A DNA stretch of 64,000 bases, from positions 36,654 to 100,653 of the forward strand of contig JANNPZ010000033.1 of NCBI GenBank assembly GCA_031400505.1. Reading direction: 5' to 3'. A model generated the notes under the pieces. It searched no databases, had not been told where the DNA came from, and saw only the letters and a list, made by a program, of their open reading frames with translations. The first letter of the stretch is position 1, and each line of letters opens with the position of its first letter. Below are positions 1-9,499 of the stretch, piece by piece. The position numbers and the translations under genes were made by a program. The stretch is from JAIYDJ01 sp031400505 (GTDB lineage Bacteria > Pseudomonadota > Alphaproteobacteria > Rhodobacterales > Rhodobacteraceae).

Positions 1-804
1 CGACCCTCCAACCTGCACACGCTGGTGACGTCCGAACCGCTGTCGCTTGCGCCTGACGCGTGGCTGTTGCCGGCACCCTGCACCCAACGCCGGCCGGGTC
101 GCGATCTGACCGAAGCGATGCAGGCCCCGACCCCGGCCGGCGCGGTGCGGATCGGGCTGGGCCACGGGGCGATTGCTGATTTCTCAGGCGAAGAAGACGT
201 GGCAGGCATCATCCCGCCCGACCGCGCCACCCGATCCGGACTGGGTTATCTTGGCCTTGGCGATTGGCACGGCCAGATGCGGGTCAATGACGCGACCTGG
301 TATTCCGGCACGCCCGAGGCGGACAGTTTCAAACACCCCGCACCACCAGCGGCATTGTTGATTGCCCTGGACGGGCAGGACGCTGCCGTAAAGGTAACAT
401 CAGTGCCGACCGGCAGCTTTCGTTGGCTGTCCGCACAGATCGACCTGCTTCCCGGCGATCTTTCACGGCTGACTGACGCCCTGCCACATCCGCGCGGGCG
501 GCGCGACTGTCTTGTCAAGATCGCCGTCACCGGACGCCTGACGCTTGCCGACCGCGTCATGCTTGACGCGGACCTTGCACGCATCGCCCCGGATTTCGGC
601 TGGTTTGCCTGCGACCTTGGCGGTCTTGGCACCGACGCCCGCCCTGACGATCTTGACATGATCGACCGGGCAGGTGCGCTTCGCCATGCGGCCGAGGCGC
701 TTTTGTCTGACGCGCAGGACCCGGCCTTGACCCAGACCGATCGCGATCTGGCGTCAAGCGCGTTGTCGCGGCTTTATGCCTTTGCGCAGGCAGATCCGGC
801 ATGA
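1..804 (+). CDS. SbcD-like metallophosphoesterase (C-terminal part, cut by window edge)
   Basis: The frame is open from base 1, so the gene begins before the window; the GTG at 25 is only an internal codon. The visible 267 residues hold the end of a calcineurin-like phosphoesterase domain, with GLGHG near residue 53 and YLGLGDWHG near residue 90, which match the last two metal-binding motifs (GHxx and a terminal DxHx-type His) of SbcD/YhaO-like exonucleases. A less conserved C-terminal capping region follows. The stop overlaps the start of the next gene (ATGA), which encodes an SbcC-like ATPase, so the pair is probably a DNA-end-processing nuclease complex acting in the cytoplasm. The assignment is based on motifs plus the partner; the N-terminal catalytic motifs are outside the window. 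Confidence 0.75.
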   Translation, partial: RPSNLHTLVTSEPLSLAPDAWLLPAPCTQRRPGRDLTEAMQAPTPAGAVRIGLGHGAIADFSGEEDVAGIIPPDRATRSGLGYLGLGDWHGQMRVNDATWYSGTPEADSFKHPAPPAALLIALDGQDAAVKVTSVPTGSFRWLSAQIDLLPGDLSRLTDALPHPRGRRDCLVKIAVTGRLTLADRVMLDADLARIAPDFGWFACDLGGLGTDARPDDLDMIDRAGALRHAAEALLSDAQDPALTQTDRDLASSALSRLYAFAQADPA

Positions 805-3422
805 AACTGCGCGGTATCACTTTGACAAACGTCCGGCACTTCGCGGGCAAACAGGCGCGCCTTTCGGGCATCTGCGATGGCGTCACTGTGCTGTCCGAGG
901 CAAACGAGTTTGGCAAGTCGACCTTCTTTGACGCGCTGCATGCCGTGTTTTTCGAAAAGCACCGCAGTACGGGCAAAGTGGTCAAGGCGTTGCAGCCCCA
1001 TTCCGGTGGTGCGCCCGAGGTGGCAGTTGATCTCGAGGTGTCGCAGGGTCGCTATAGCGTGACCAAACGCTGGCTTTCGCGTGCCTTTGCCCGCGTCACC
1101 GACGCCAATGGCAAGATTTTTGCACAAGACGACGAAGCCGAAGCGTGGATCGGTACCTTGCTCGCCGGCGGTCGTGCTGGCCCGTCTGGACTGTTGTGGG
1201 TGCGCCAGGGCCTGATGGGGCTCGAGCCCGACGCAAAGGACGATCGCGACCGCGACATTGCCACGCGGCGCGATCTGATGTCTTCGGTCGCGGGCGAGAT
1301 CGAGGTGATGACGGGCGGTCGCCGGATGAATGTGGTGCTGGACAAGGTTGCGGCGGCGCTGTTGCCTCTGGTCACCCCGACTGGCAAACCGAAGGCCGGT
1401 GGCGACTGGGCGCTTGCACTTGATGACGCAGCCGAACAGGCCGCACAAGAGACAGTCCTGCGCGAAAAGGTCCGATCCCTTGGCGATGACCTGCGACGCC
1501 GGTCGGATCTGCTGCGCGAACAGTCTCGGCTTGGCGACCCGGCAACCGTAGCCGGGCGCGAGACGGCTCTGGCCCAAGCGCGCGCCGCCCATCAGGCGAC
1601 CCTTGCCCATGCAGGCTTGCAAACCGAAGCCGCGCGTGAAGTGGCGCTGTGCGATCTGACCTGCGCTGCAACCCTAAAGGACATCGCCCGGCTGGAAAGG
1701 TTTTCTGCACGACTGCGCGCGACGCGACAAGACTGCGACCGAGCCGCAGCTACTGCCTTGACCGACCGTGACCATGCCGAAATCCTGTCTGCAAAGGAAC
1801 GCAGCCTCGCAGAGGGTATCGTGCGAACTGCTGCGGATACCCGATCATTGCGCCTGCGTCTGGCTGCCGCGCAAAAGGGGCAACTGGCCCATGCCGCGCG
1901 GCAAAGGGTTTCCGATCTGACACGCAGCCTTCAGCTTGCCGAAGATGTGCAGCGCCAACTGGAGGCAGCATCGGCGCAACGGCGCTTGATTAGCGTCACA
2001 CCGCAAGCTGTTGCACTTGCAGAAAAGTCCCAAATCGCGCTTGACCGGCTTGCCGCCAGGGCCGAGGCAGAGGCGCCGGTATTGCAGTTCACGTACAGCG
2101 GGGCCGAACGCGCCCTGCGCCATGGCGAACCCGTTGAAGTCGGCCCGCTGCGGATTGTTGTGCCGACAGAGTTCGACTTGCCTGGGATCGGCAAGCTGCA
2201 TGTCGACCCCGGTGCCGAACGGGGTGCAGATTTGGCAGCCGCCCTTGCTGCAGCCGCCGACGCGCATGCCCGGCATCTGCTGGCCTGCAACGCCGCCGAT
2301 CTGCTTGCCGCGCGGCGCGATCTGCATGCGTCGCAAAGGCTTGACGATGTTCTGCGCAGTGCCGCAGACGCCCTTGCCAGCATTGCACCCGATGGATTGG
2401 CTGCCCTGCGTGACGCCTGCTCCCATGCCGCAGCCGAGGCAGGCCTTGCGCCCAATGCCGCCGCCGAAGACCCGGACGCGCTTGACCTGTTGGTGTCGGG
2501 CGCCGAAGCAACCGAGGCGGACGCCCGCGCGGCGGCATCAACTGCGCAGGCGCTTGCCAAGCTTGCCGCCGAAAAACGCGCCAAGTCCGAGGCCGACCTT
2601 AGATCTGCAGAACGCGCCGTTGCAGAAGGCACCGAAGAAGCGGGCGATCCGACTGTGCTGGCAATGGCACTGTCCGCGCACCGCGACCAACTGGCTGCGC
2701 AACAGCTGCGCGCCGATGCCGCGCGCAGTGAGGTTGCCCGTTTGCAGGCAACGGCACCCGATCTGGAGACGGCAACGGCACGCCTGAGCCGTGCCGCCTC
2801 TGTCGTGGACCTCGCGCGCAAACGGGCCGATGACCTGCGCGCCGAACTTGCCAGTCTGAATACCCGCATCGAACTGCTTGCCGATCAGGGGATCGAGGAA
2901 TCCCTTAACACGGTGATCGAGGCGCGCGCGACAGCGGCGGCCCGGGCGCTGCGCTATGACGCCGAGGTGCAGGCCCTTTTCAGGTTGCGCCGGGCACTGG
3001 ACGACGCCCGCGCGCAAGCCCGCGATGCCTATTTCGGGCCGGTGTTGCGCGAATTGACACCCCTGTTGGAAATTCTGCACCCCGCGGCGGCGTTGCAGAT
3101 CGATGACAAGACCTTGCTGCCTGTGACGTTGACCCGCGCGGGGGTGCACGAACCGCTGGACATTCTGTCGGGTGGTACGCGCGAGCAGCTGGCGATTCTG
3201 ACCCGGCTTGCCTTTGCCCGGTTGTTTGCCAGGGCAGGGCAGCAAGTGCCGGTCATCCTTGACGATGCGCTGGTCTACAGCGATGACGACCGGATCGAGG
3301 CGATGTTCACCGCTTTGCACCGGGTGGCAACGGATCAGCAGATTCTGGTTCTGACCTGCAGGCAGCGCGCATTTGCAGCCTTGGGTGGCGAACATGCGCA
3401 GGTCCAGGTGACCGATCTGTAA
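801..3422 (+). CDS. SbcC/YhaN-like SMC-type ATPase
   Basis: An 873-residue protein with SbcC/Rad50-like architecture. It has a Walker A at residues 33-41 (EANEFGKST, the 'NExGKST' variant of YhaN-like proteins), a long Ala/Arg/Glu-rich coiled-coil middle (about residues 200-720), and a C-terminal half-ATPase with the LSGGTREQ signature and the Walker B VILDDALVYSD. Known relatives pair with an SbcD-like nuclease to process DNA ends. The ATG overlaps the upstream nuclease stop by 4 bases, indicating translational coupling. No Zn-hook CxxC is obvious in the coiled coil, as in the YhaN branch. The function is inferred from family; the substrate is not known. Confidence 0.85.
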   Translation: MKLRGITLTNVRHFAGKQARLSGICDGVTVLSEANEFGKSTFFDALHAVFFEKHRSTGKVVKALQPHSGGAPEVAVDLEVSQGRYSVTKRWLSRAFARVTDANGKIFAQDDEAEAWIGTLLAGGRAGPSGLLWVRQGLMGLEPDAKDDRDRDIATRRDLMSSVAGEIEVMTGGRRMNVVLDKVAAALLPLVTPTGKPKAGGDWALALDDAAEQAAQETVLREKVRSLGDDLRRRSDLLREQSRLGDPATVAGRETALAQARAAHQATLAHAGLQTEAAREVALCDLTCAATLKDIARLERFSARLRATRQDCDRAAATALTDRDHAEILSAKERSLAEGIVRTAADTRSLRLRLAAAQKGQLAHAARQRVSDLTRSLQLAEDVQRQLEAASAQRRLISVTPQAVALAEKSQIALDRLAARAEAEAPVLQFTYSGAERALRHGEPVEVGPLRIVVPTEFDLPGIGKLHVDPGAERGADLAAALAAAADAHARHLLACNAADLLAARRDLHASQRLDDVLRSAADALASIAPDGLAALRDACSHAAAEAGLAPNAAAEDPDALDLLVSGAEATEADARAAASTAQALAKLAAEKRAKSEADLRSAERAVAEGTEEAGDPTVLAMALSAHRDQLAAQQLRADAARSEVARLQATAPDLETATARLSRAASVVDLARKRADDLRAELASLNTRIELLADQGIEESLNTVIEARATAAARALRYDAEVQALFRLRRALDDARAQARDAYFGPVLRELTPLLEILHPAAALQIDDKTLLPVTLTRAGVHEPLDILSGGTREQLAILTRLAFARLFARAGQQVPVILDDALVYSDDDRIEAMFTALHRVATDQQILVLTCRQRAFAALGGEHAQVQVTDL

Positions 3423-3468
3423 ACCCAGATTCAGCCCTGCCGTTCTGACCCTCGACGCCCGCGCCGGT

Positions 3469-4416
3469 TCAAAAGCCGACGACCGCTTGTTCAATCGCGT
3501 TCAGCAGCCACAACAGACCCGCATCCGCCAACCCCGCCTTTGGCAGGACCGCGCGCATTTCCGCCTGCGGCAACGCGATCGGCATGTCGATCGATGTCAA
3601 CCCAAAGCGGTCAGCTTGCTGGGCCAGAAACAGCTTTGGGGCCGCAGTGATCAGATCAGAGTTTGCAACGACGTCCAGCGCCATCAGAAAATTCGGGACG
3701 GTCACCGCAACCCTGCGCGTCAGGTTTTGCTGTGCAAGAAACACATCCACAAACCCGTCGCGGCTGCCACTGGCCGAGACAAGGACATGTTGCTGTGCGC
3801 AATACTGTTGCGCGGTCATGCCGCCCATCAACGGGTGGCCCTGCCGCATCGCCACGACAAAGCATTCGGCATAAAGTGCGCGGCTGACAAACCGCGCCGG
3901 TGCGTTGAAGACATCGGCCACTGCGCCCAGGGGCAAGATCATCAGATCGGCCTCGCGCGCATCAAGGCTGGCAAAGGCGTTGGTCCAGCCGGTGTTGTTG
4001 GGCATGATGTTCACAAATGCGAGATCGATCAGGGGTCCGGTCCGCGTGATCTGATCCAGAACCGACAGAACGATCCGCGATGACCCGCCATCCGGCGCGC
4101 CAATGACGAAACGGCGATCTGAAGTGGCCGGATCAAAAGGTGCGGCGTTAGCCATCAGTTTGCGCGCGTCGCGCAGGATGTCGGCAATCGGCTGCGCCAG
4201 CGCCAGACCCCGTTCCGACGCCACAACCCCCTTTGGTGTCCGCAAGAAAAGCGGGTCGTTGAACAGCCGCCGCAACCGGGACAGGCCGTGACTGACCGCC
4301 GACGGCGACAGGTTCAACCGCTCTGCGGCGCGTGCAACATGCTGTTCCGCCAGCACCGCCTCGAACAGCACCAGCAGGTTCAGGTCGACGCGCGACAGAT
4401 CAGTTTTGTGCAGCAT
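3469..4416 (-). CDS. LysR-family transcriptional regulator
   Basis: A 315-residue LysR-type regulator. The N-terminal winged helix-turn-helix (about residues 12-70) contains HVARAAERLNLSPSAVSHGL, and the rest fits a two-lobe LysR effector-binding domain. It converges with the SbcC-like gene and is divergent from the DUF924 gene at 4564, with about 150 bp between the starts. By the usual LysR arrangement that divergent gene is the first candidate target. No clear T-N11-A box was confirmed. The inducer is unknown. Confidence 0.9.
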   Translation of the reverse strand: MLHKTDLSRVDLNLLVLFEAVLAEQHVARAAERLNLSPSAVSHGLSRLRRLFNDPLFLRTPKGVVASERGLALAQPIADILRDARKLMANAAPFDPATSDRRFVIGAPDGGSSRIVLSVLDQITRTGPLIDLAFVNIMPNNTGWTNAFASLDAREADLMILPLGAVADVFNAPARFVSRALYAECFVVAMRQGHPLMGGMTAQQYCAQQHVLVSASGSRDGFVDVFLAQQNLTRRVAVTVPNFLMALDVVANSDLITAAPKLFLAQQADRFGLTSIDMPIALPQAEMRAVLPKAGLADAGLLWLLNAIEQAVVGF

Positions 4417-4563
4417 TATGCTGAAATCGTATCACTGGAACCATTTCCGCTCAACTGGCACATGTGCCGCCGACATGCGGCAGGCCAGCAACTGGCCCGA
4501 CCGGTGTTTGACGGCCTTGGAATTCACCGAGGTAAGACTGCTTTATGAAAAAGGTAAAATACG

Positions 4564-5229
4564 ATGAAAATAAACAATATTTTTGCCGATCCTGCGCAGC
4601 CGACCGCGGGGTCTGCGTCAATCCGCAATGCTGCACTCTTGCGGCAAACTTCCGCTGCCCGCGCGTCCGCCGGGGTACAAGCAGATCAGGCGCCACCCGA
4701 AGCGATGGCGGTTGTAGATTTTTGGCGGGCCGCGGGCCCGGCGATGTGGTTTGCCCGCGACGCGGCCTTTGATGCAGACTTCCGTGACCGGTTCATCGCG
4801 CTGCACGAGGCCGCAACGCGTGGCGATCTGGTCGGCTGGTCAGCATCGCCGCGGGGCGCACTGGCTTTGCTGATCTTGCTGGATCAGTTCCCACGCAACG
4901 CCTTCAGGGGCACGCCCCGGATGTACTCGACGGACCAACTGGCCCGTGCCATGGCTGACAAGGCGATTTATGCGGGACATGATGCTCTCGTCGACCAGGC
5001 GCTGTCGCTGTTTTTCTATTTGCCATTCGCCCATTCCGAACGACGCGAGGATCAGGAAAGATCGGTGATGCTTGCCCGAAACCTTCCACCGCCGATCCCC
5101 GATCACGCGGCCCGACATCAAGACATCATCCGCCGCTTTGGTCGGTTTCCGCACAGGAACGCGATTCTGCGGCGCAGATCCACCGCAGAAGAGACCGCCT
5201 ATCTGGCCTCGGGCGGTTATTCGGGCTGA
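4564..5229 (+). CDS. DUF924 family protein
   Basis: A 221-residue protein matching the DUF924 family: VVDFWRAAGPAMWFA near residue 50, ILLDQFPRNAFRGTPRMY near 100, and FFYLPFAHSERREDQERSV near 145. These helical, TPR-like proteins are widespread in proteobacteria and have no established function. An AAGG sits 10 bases before the ATG at 4564. The N-terminal ~47 residues are poorly conserved, so a later start at the Met before AVVDFW is possible. It is divergent from the LysR gene and 84 bp upstream of a small membrane-protein gene. Confidence 0.85.
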   Translation: MKINNIFADPAQPTAGSASIRNAALLRQTSAARASAGVQADQAPPEAMAVVDFWRAAGPAMWFARDAAFDADFRDRFIALHEAATRGDLVGWSASPRGALALLILLDQFPRNAFRGTPRMYSTDQLARAMADKAIYAGHDALVDQALSLFFYLPFAHSERREDQERSVMLARNLPPPIPDHAARHQDIIRRFGRFPHRNAILRRRSTAEETAYLASGGYSG

Positions 5230-5313
5230 CGGGGGGCGCCTGTCATCCGGTGCGCAGACTTATCTTGCCTGCCCACGCCAATTCCTTTTTCACAACCTAC
5301 AACGGAACATGTT

Positions 5314-5733
5314 ATGCGTATCTCTTACTTTTGCTTTGTCTGGGCCGCACTTGCCGGAATGTCCGGTATGGCTCTTGGTCTTTACATGGGCATTGCCGAG
5401 GATCACACGCTTGCCCCCTCGCATGCCCATCTCAACTTGCTTGGTTGGGTCACGATGATGCTGTACGGGCTTTATCATCGTGGCGCACCGCAGGATGCAT
5501 CTGCGCTGCGGTGGGTCCAGGTCAGCCTTGGCGGCGCGGGCTTTATCGGCTTCGCAGCTGGGCTTGGCGTCTATCTTGAAAGCGGAAGCACGACGTTCTT
5601 TCCAGTCTTGCAGGCCGGCGTCATAGGGTGCATGGCCTCGATGGCGCTGTTCATCTTCATCCTGGTGCGGGATGCCGCGCGGCTTGGCCTGACCCGCACG
5701 GAGATGCTGATGGATCCGTCTTTCGGCATCTGA
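5314..5733 (+). CDS. Small four-helix membrane protein of unknown function
   Basis: A 139-residue protein with about four hydrophobic segments (residues 5-25, 37-54, 68-90, 100-120). The HAHLNLLGW motif (residues ~34-42) resembles the conserved His-containing helix of heme-copper-oxidase-like and other small respiratory membrane proteins, so a heme or quinone link is conceivable but not shown. The length and motif look like a conserved small protein family. It lies in the same direction as the DUF924 gene. No function is assigned. Confidence 0.7.
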   Translation: MRISYFCFVWAALAGMSGMALGLYMGIAEDHTLAPSHAHLNLLGWVTMMLYGLYHRGAPQDASALRWVQVSLGGAGFIGFAAGLGVYLESGSTTFFPVLQAGVIGCMASMALFIFILVRDAARLGLTRTEMLMDPSFGI

Positions 5734-5873
5734 CGCTGCGGTTTGTGCGGGCCGCCAGCAAGCGCCATGCCACTGCACAATAGCACTGGCAGAGCGTCGG
5801 TTTTGCTGGCCTTGCGCAGGCGAGCCTTTGCAAGGATCGGCGCTGGCCCCGGATAGGTCGAAGCGTGATCGAC

Positions 5874-6143
5874 TTAGCCGGGCAGGCACGGGCACAGGGG
5901 CGCGGTTGCAGATCCGATCTGGCCAAAGCACCCACATGGACCGCAAGCCAGATCGAGTGTTTTGGGTGAAACCTTCAGCCCACGGATGGCAAGGGCATCA
6001 GTCTGAAACGCCTGCTGCATCTCGCTTAGAAGATCTTTCGCGGGCTGCCCGCTTAGCGCGCAGGAATGCAGGCTCGCCTTCCCTGCAAACTTGAACACAC
6101 TGAATAGCTTAGCCCCGTCGTTGAACGTATCACTTTCAGACAA
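5874..6143 (-). CDS. Possible small hypothetical protein (weak)
   Basis: The stretch between the small membrane protein (ends 5733) and the NCS1 permease (ends 6193) is otherwise empty. On the minus strand a frame reads as a plausible 89-residue protein from a TTG at 6143, with a Cys-rich segment (LDLACGPCGCFG) near residue 70. There is no good ribosome site and no family I recognise. The frame also extends upstream to an ATG at 6224 inside the permease gene, which is less likely. It may be real, decayed or chance. Confidence 0.25.
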   Translation of the reverse strand: MSESDTFNDGAKLFSVFKFAGKASLHSCALSGQPAKDLLSEMQQAFQTDALAIRGLKVSPKTLDLACGPCGCFGQIGSATAPLCPCLPG

Positions 6144-6149
6144 TCCAGT

Positions 6150-6179
6150 CGCAGCCGGGGCGTTCAAGACCCGGCTGCG
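6150..6179. terminator. Strong hairpin after the NCS1 permease gene
   Basis: A perfect 10-bp stem (CGCAGCCGGG ... CCCGGCTGCG) with a 10-base loop starts 14 bases beyond the permease stop codon. The position suits a terminator for the leftward permease transcript. No clear T-run follows on the minus strand, so it may act with Rho or as an mRNA-stabilising hairpin. Confidence 0.5.
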
Positions 6180-6192
6180 ACGTTCTTTCGCG

Positions 6193-7581
6193 TCAGTAGC
6201 CGCCTTTGCCTGCGGGTTTGACAACCAAAAGGGTCACGATGGTATAGATCACCCCCGCGACGACCGCCGTGGGCAGTGACGCAGTCAGGAAGTCATAGGG
6301 CGCGCGGCTTGCATAGCTGACAGGGTTCAACAGGTAGAGATAGGTCCCGAACCCAGCCGCCATCGCGAGGATCGCCGCCGGGTTGAAGCCACCCCAATAG
6401 TGATAGTCCGTCCCCGGCCCGCCGATGAATACCGCCCGAATGCTGATGCGTTGCCGCCGCAGGATCAGGTAGTCCACGATCTGGATCGCGCAGATCGGCG
6501 CGAAAAAGACACCGATGAAGGCAAGGAACGTGCCGAAATTCGCAAAGAACAACTCGGGCACCACGATGCTGACAAAGGCCACTGGCACAAGGGCGAACAG
6601 CATCAGCGTGCTCCACTTGGCATTGGCCAATGCGGGCACCTGGCGCAGGCCAACAGCGGTGGCATAGACCCCGGCAAGCGTGGTCCCAAGGTTGGCGGTG
6701 ATCACGAACACCAATGCGATGACCCCGTAAACCGGCCCGCCCAGCGTGATCATCCATGCCGAAGGATCAGACACTTGCAACGCCAGGATCGCCGCCAACC
6801 CGACGATGGACAGCAAGGGCACCGGCAGCCCCATTCCGATCATCGAAGGCAGCGTGGCCGAATGGGCGTCGGGCGCGCGGCGCACCATCGCCCCAATATA
6901 GGGCCACCAGCTGAGCAGGCTGACTATCCCGATCTCGATCCCCGTCACATAATCCCACCGCAGGCTGCCCGAGGCATAGGCGGGTTTTGCGGCGGCGATT
7001 GCTTCTGACTGGTTGGCGAGCAGGATCCACAGCATCCAGATGCCGATGGCCACGATGAAGAAGAACAGGATTTTCGACACCGCCTCCAGCCCCGTGCCGC
7101 CCCGCATCAGGATCAGGTAGACGAACACACAGGCCAGCACGGTCACGATGCGCAGGACCCAGGTGGTGCTTTCCGGGTCGATGATGTTCAGTGCCAGCAG
7201 CAGCTGGCCCACCGATTTGCCGAAAAAGATCATCAGCAGGCAATTCCACCCGATGATCGACGCGTATTGCAGGAACACCGTGATGATCCAGCCGCGATCC
7301 CCGAATTGCGGTCGCGCGGCGGCGATGGAATCGATGCCGTACCGGGTGGCGGTCGGCACGACGGCCAGCGTCACCAGCAGCATGCCGATCATGCTGCCCG
7401 CCGTCATCGCGGCGATGCCCATCTTCAGGTTCAGATAGTAGCCTACGAACTCGCCGATGATATAGCACCAGGTCGCCGCAGCCGTAACCAAGAGTACCAT
7501 GAACAACTGCCAGGGTTTCCAGTCCCGCTCACCCTTGGTCAGGGGCCAGCCGTTTTCCTGTGTGGTATCGGAATTGCTCAT
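6193..7581 (-). CDS. NCS1-family purine/cytosine permease
   Basis: A polytopic inner-membrane transporter of about 463 residues with 12 predicted hydrophobic segments, resembling the NCS1 (purine-cytosine permease, CodB-like) family. The N-terminus has WKPWQLFMVLL leading into the first helix, with GMIGMLLVTLA-type helices after it. The substrate (nucleobase, hydantoin or related) cannot be read from sequence. The ATG at 7581 is preferred over an upstream GTG because it overlaps the stop of the small membrane protein gene (ATGA) and follows a GGGGG stretch. The neighbouring aldehyde dehydrogenase may share its pathway. Confidence 0.85.
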   Translation of the reverse strand: MSNSDTTQENGWPLTKGERDWKPWQLFMVLLVTAAATWCYIIGEFVGYYLNLKMGIAAMTAGSMIGMLLVTLAVVPTATRYGIDSIAAARPQFGDRGWIITVFLQYASIIGWNCLLMIFFGKSVGQLLLALNIIDPESTTWVLRIVTVLACVFVYLILMRGGTGLEAVSKILFFFIVAIGIWMLWILLANQSEAIAAAKPAYASGSLRWDYVTGIEIGIVSLLSWWPYIGAMVRRAPDAHSATLPSMIGMGLPVPLLSIVGLAAILALQVSDPSAWMITLGGPVYGVIALVFVITANLGTTLAGVYATAVGLRQVPALANAKWSTLMLFALVPVAFVSIVVPELFFANFGTFLAFIGVFFAPICAIQIVDYLILRRQRISIRAVFIGGPGTDYHYWGGFNPAAILAMAAGFGTYLYLLNPVSYASRAPYDFLTASLPTAVVAGVIYTIVTLLVVKPAGKGGY

Positions 7582-7736
7582 TGCCACCCCCACACCAGCA
7601 ACAGCGCCGGGCCGACAATGCCAAGCGCCACCAGCCAGACCCAGTCAACCATGCCGAACCCGTCGCCCTGCGCTTGCGGCTGCTCCAGTGTGGCCAGCCG
7701 CCGTTCAAGCTCTGGGTGTATGGTCTGTTTTGTCAT
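7578..7736 (-). CDS. 52-residue single-helix membrane protein coupled to the NCS1 permease
   Basis: This frame starts at ATG 7736 after a strong AGGGAGG and ends in a TGA that overlaps the permease ATG. The protein has a charged/polar N-terminus (TKQTIHPELERRLATLEQ) and one hydrophobic C-terminal helix (VDWVWLVALGIVGPALLLVW). The ribosome site, translational coupling and helix together make it very likely a real gene and a candidate small subunit or partner of the transporter. I know no named family for it. Confidence 0.75.
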   Translation of the reverse strand: MTKQTIHPELERRLATLEQPQAQGDGFGMVDWVWLVALGIVGPALLLVWGWQ

Positions 7737-7967
7737 TCCTGTCCCTCCCTTGGTTGTTGTTTTGCCGTTTTTGCATCAGCCGCTGATCCTGTCGCCTTTT
7801 GGATCATACCGCAGTCTGGGCCGGACGCATGCAGGCTCGCGGGTCCAGATCAGCTTCACCTTCCATGAGCCTGTCGTCAGCCATCCATCGGTGCCGCCGC
7901 TGCGCGATTGTCGCCGCCGCACGCACCACATCGGCAGTGGCAGGGCTGTCGTCAGACAGGGCCCCGG

Positions 7968-9479
7968 TCACGAACGGCCCGTGAAGCTTTCGCCCTTGGC
8001 ATAAGGGAACCACCAGAAATCCTGCGCGGCAGCGGCGGGGTCGATCATCACGAACTTGGTGTTCTGGAACTGCGACAACCCTTCGGGGCCAAGTTGCCGC
8101 CCGTTGCCCGAGAGTTTGCGCCCGCCAAAGGGCAACGCATCATTGTCCAGAAGCGGCGCGTTGATCCACAGGATGCCTGACTGGATCTCGCGCACCGCGC
8201 GGAATGTCTCGTCGGTATCGCGCGTGTAAAGGTTCGCACCAAGGCCATAGTCGGATCGGTTGGCAAGTTCTATCGCCTCATCAAAGCTCGCCACCCGGCA
8301 GATCGGGGCGACGGGGCCGAAGGACTCGTTTTGCAGGATATCCATATCCGGCGTCACATCGGTCAGCACGGTCGGCTCGACAAACCAGCCGGTGTTGAGG
8401 TTGGCAGGCCGCCCGCCACCCGTTGCGACCCGTGCCCCCTGACGGCGCGCGTTCGACATCAGCGCCTCGAACCGGTCGCGCTGACGGGCCGTCGCCATCG
8501 GCCCCATGTCAACATCAGCCAACCCGTTGCCGATGCGCAGCTTTTTCGCCTCGGCCACCAGCAGGCGCACGAATTCGTCGTGAATGGCGTCATGCACATA
8601 GAACCGCTCGGCCGAGGTGCAGACCTGCCCGCAATTGAGATAGGACGCAAAGGCCGCGCCCCGCGCCGCAATGTCCAGGGGGGCCGAGGGCATGACGATG
8701 AAGGGATCATTGCCCGAGGCTTCGATCAGGCAGGGTTTGAACGTCTCGGCGCAGGTGCGCGCCACCGCCTGACCCACAGCGACCGACCCGGTATAGGCCA
8801 CGCCATGCGTGTTGCGGCTGGCCACCAGGCGCTGCGCCACGCGCGGGCCGCCGGTCAGGCATTGCATCAGCCCATCGGGCAAGCCCTTGAACACGTCCAT
8901 GAATTTCAGCGTGGTGATGCTGGTCTGCTCATGCGGCTTGACGATTACCGCGTTGCCCGCCGCAAGTGCCGCTGCCGCCTCCCAGCACATCAGAACCAGC
9001 GGATAGTTGAAGGGCAGGATGATGACGACCGTGCCCAAGGGTTCCTTGACCGCAAAGTGGAACTGGCCGGGCACCGTGGCCCCGGCGATCCGGCCCGCAT
9101 CGTTGCGCGCAATTTCGGCGTAATAGTCCATCGCGGTGGCACACCACGATACTTCGTCCACCGCCTCCTTGAACGGCTTGCCCTCTTCGCGCGTCAGGTA
9201 CTCAGCGTAAAGCATCTTGTCGGCACGCATCACGGCGGCAATCTCGTGCAGGATCACGGCGCGGCTGCGCATGTCGATGGCATTCCAAGCCCGCCCAGCC
9301 TGCAAGGCGATATCGGTTGCGGTATCCACCTCGGCATCGGTCGCATCGGCAATCTGGCCGATCTGGCGTTCGGTGGCGGGCTCGATCACGTCCAGATGCA
9401 CTGTCGTCGCACTGGCCACATAGCTGCCGCCAAGAAACAGCTTGCCAGAAAGCTGTCTGAAGGTTTCCATCGTATCCAT
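7968..9479 (-). CDS. Aldehyde dehydrogenase (NAD(P)-dependent)
   Basis: A 503-residue member of the aldehyde dehydrogenase superfamily, oxidising an aldehyde to its acid in the cytoplasm. The nucleophilic Cys lies in YLNCGQVCTSAERF (about residue 287), the catalytic Glu in EASGNDPF (about 253), and the cofactor loop in VVIILPFNYPL. EASGNDPF replaces the common ELGGKxP motif, as in succinate-semialdehyde/lactaldehyde-like branches. ATG 9479 is chosen over upstream Met codons at 9539 and 9509 because AAGGG lies 6 bases before it. It is divergent from an XRE-cupin regulator. The physiological aldehyde is unknown. Confidence 0.9.
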   Translation of the reverse strand: MDTMETFRQLSGKLFLGGSYVASATTVHLDVIEPATERQIGQIADATDAEVDTATDIALQAGRAWNAIDMRSRAVILHEIAAVMRADKMLYAEYLTREEGKPFKEAVDEVSWCATAMDYYAEIARNDAGRIAGATVPGQFHFAVKEPLGTVVIILPFNYPLVLMCWEAAAALAAGNAVIVKPHEQTSITTLKFMDVFKGLPDGLMQCLTGGPRVAQRLVASRNTHGVAYTGSVAVGQAVARTCAETFKPCLIEASGNDPFIVMPSAPLDIAARGAAFASYLNCGQVCTSAERFYVHDAIHDEFVRLLVAEAKKLRIGNGLADVDMGPMATARQRDRFEALMSNARRQGARVATGGGRPANLNTGWFVEPTVLTDVTPDMDILQNESFGPVAPICRVASFDEAIELANRSDYGLGANLYTRDTDETFRAVREIQSGILWINAPLLDNDALPFGGRKLSGNGRQLGPEGLSQFQNTKFVMIDPAAAAQDFWWFPYAKGESFTGRS

Positions 9480-9499
9480 GCTGACCCTTGCAGTGTTCG

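Noticed and set aside
2538..3494. Long antisense frames inside the SbcC-like, sox, prim-pol and other genes
   Set aside because: High GC content produces long open frames opposite real genes; they lack ribosome sites and family motifs and are shadows of the sense genes.
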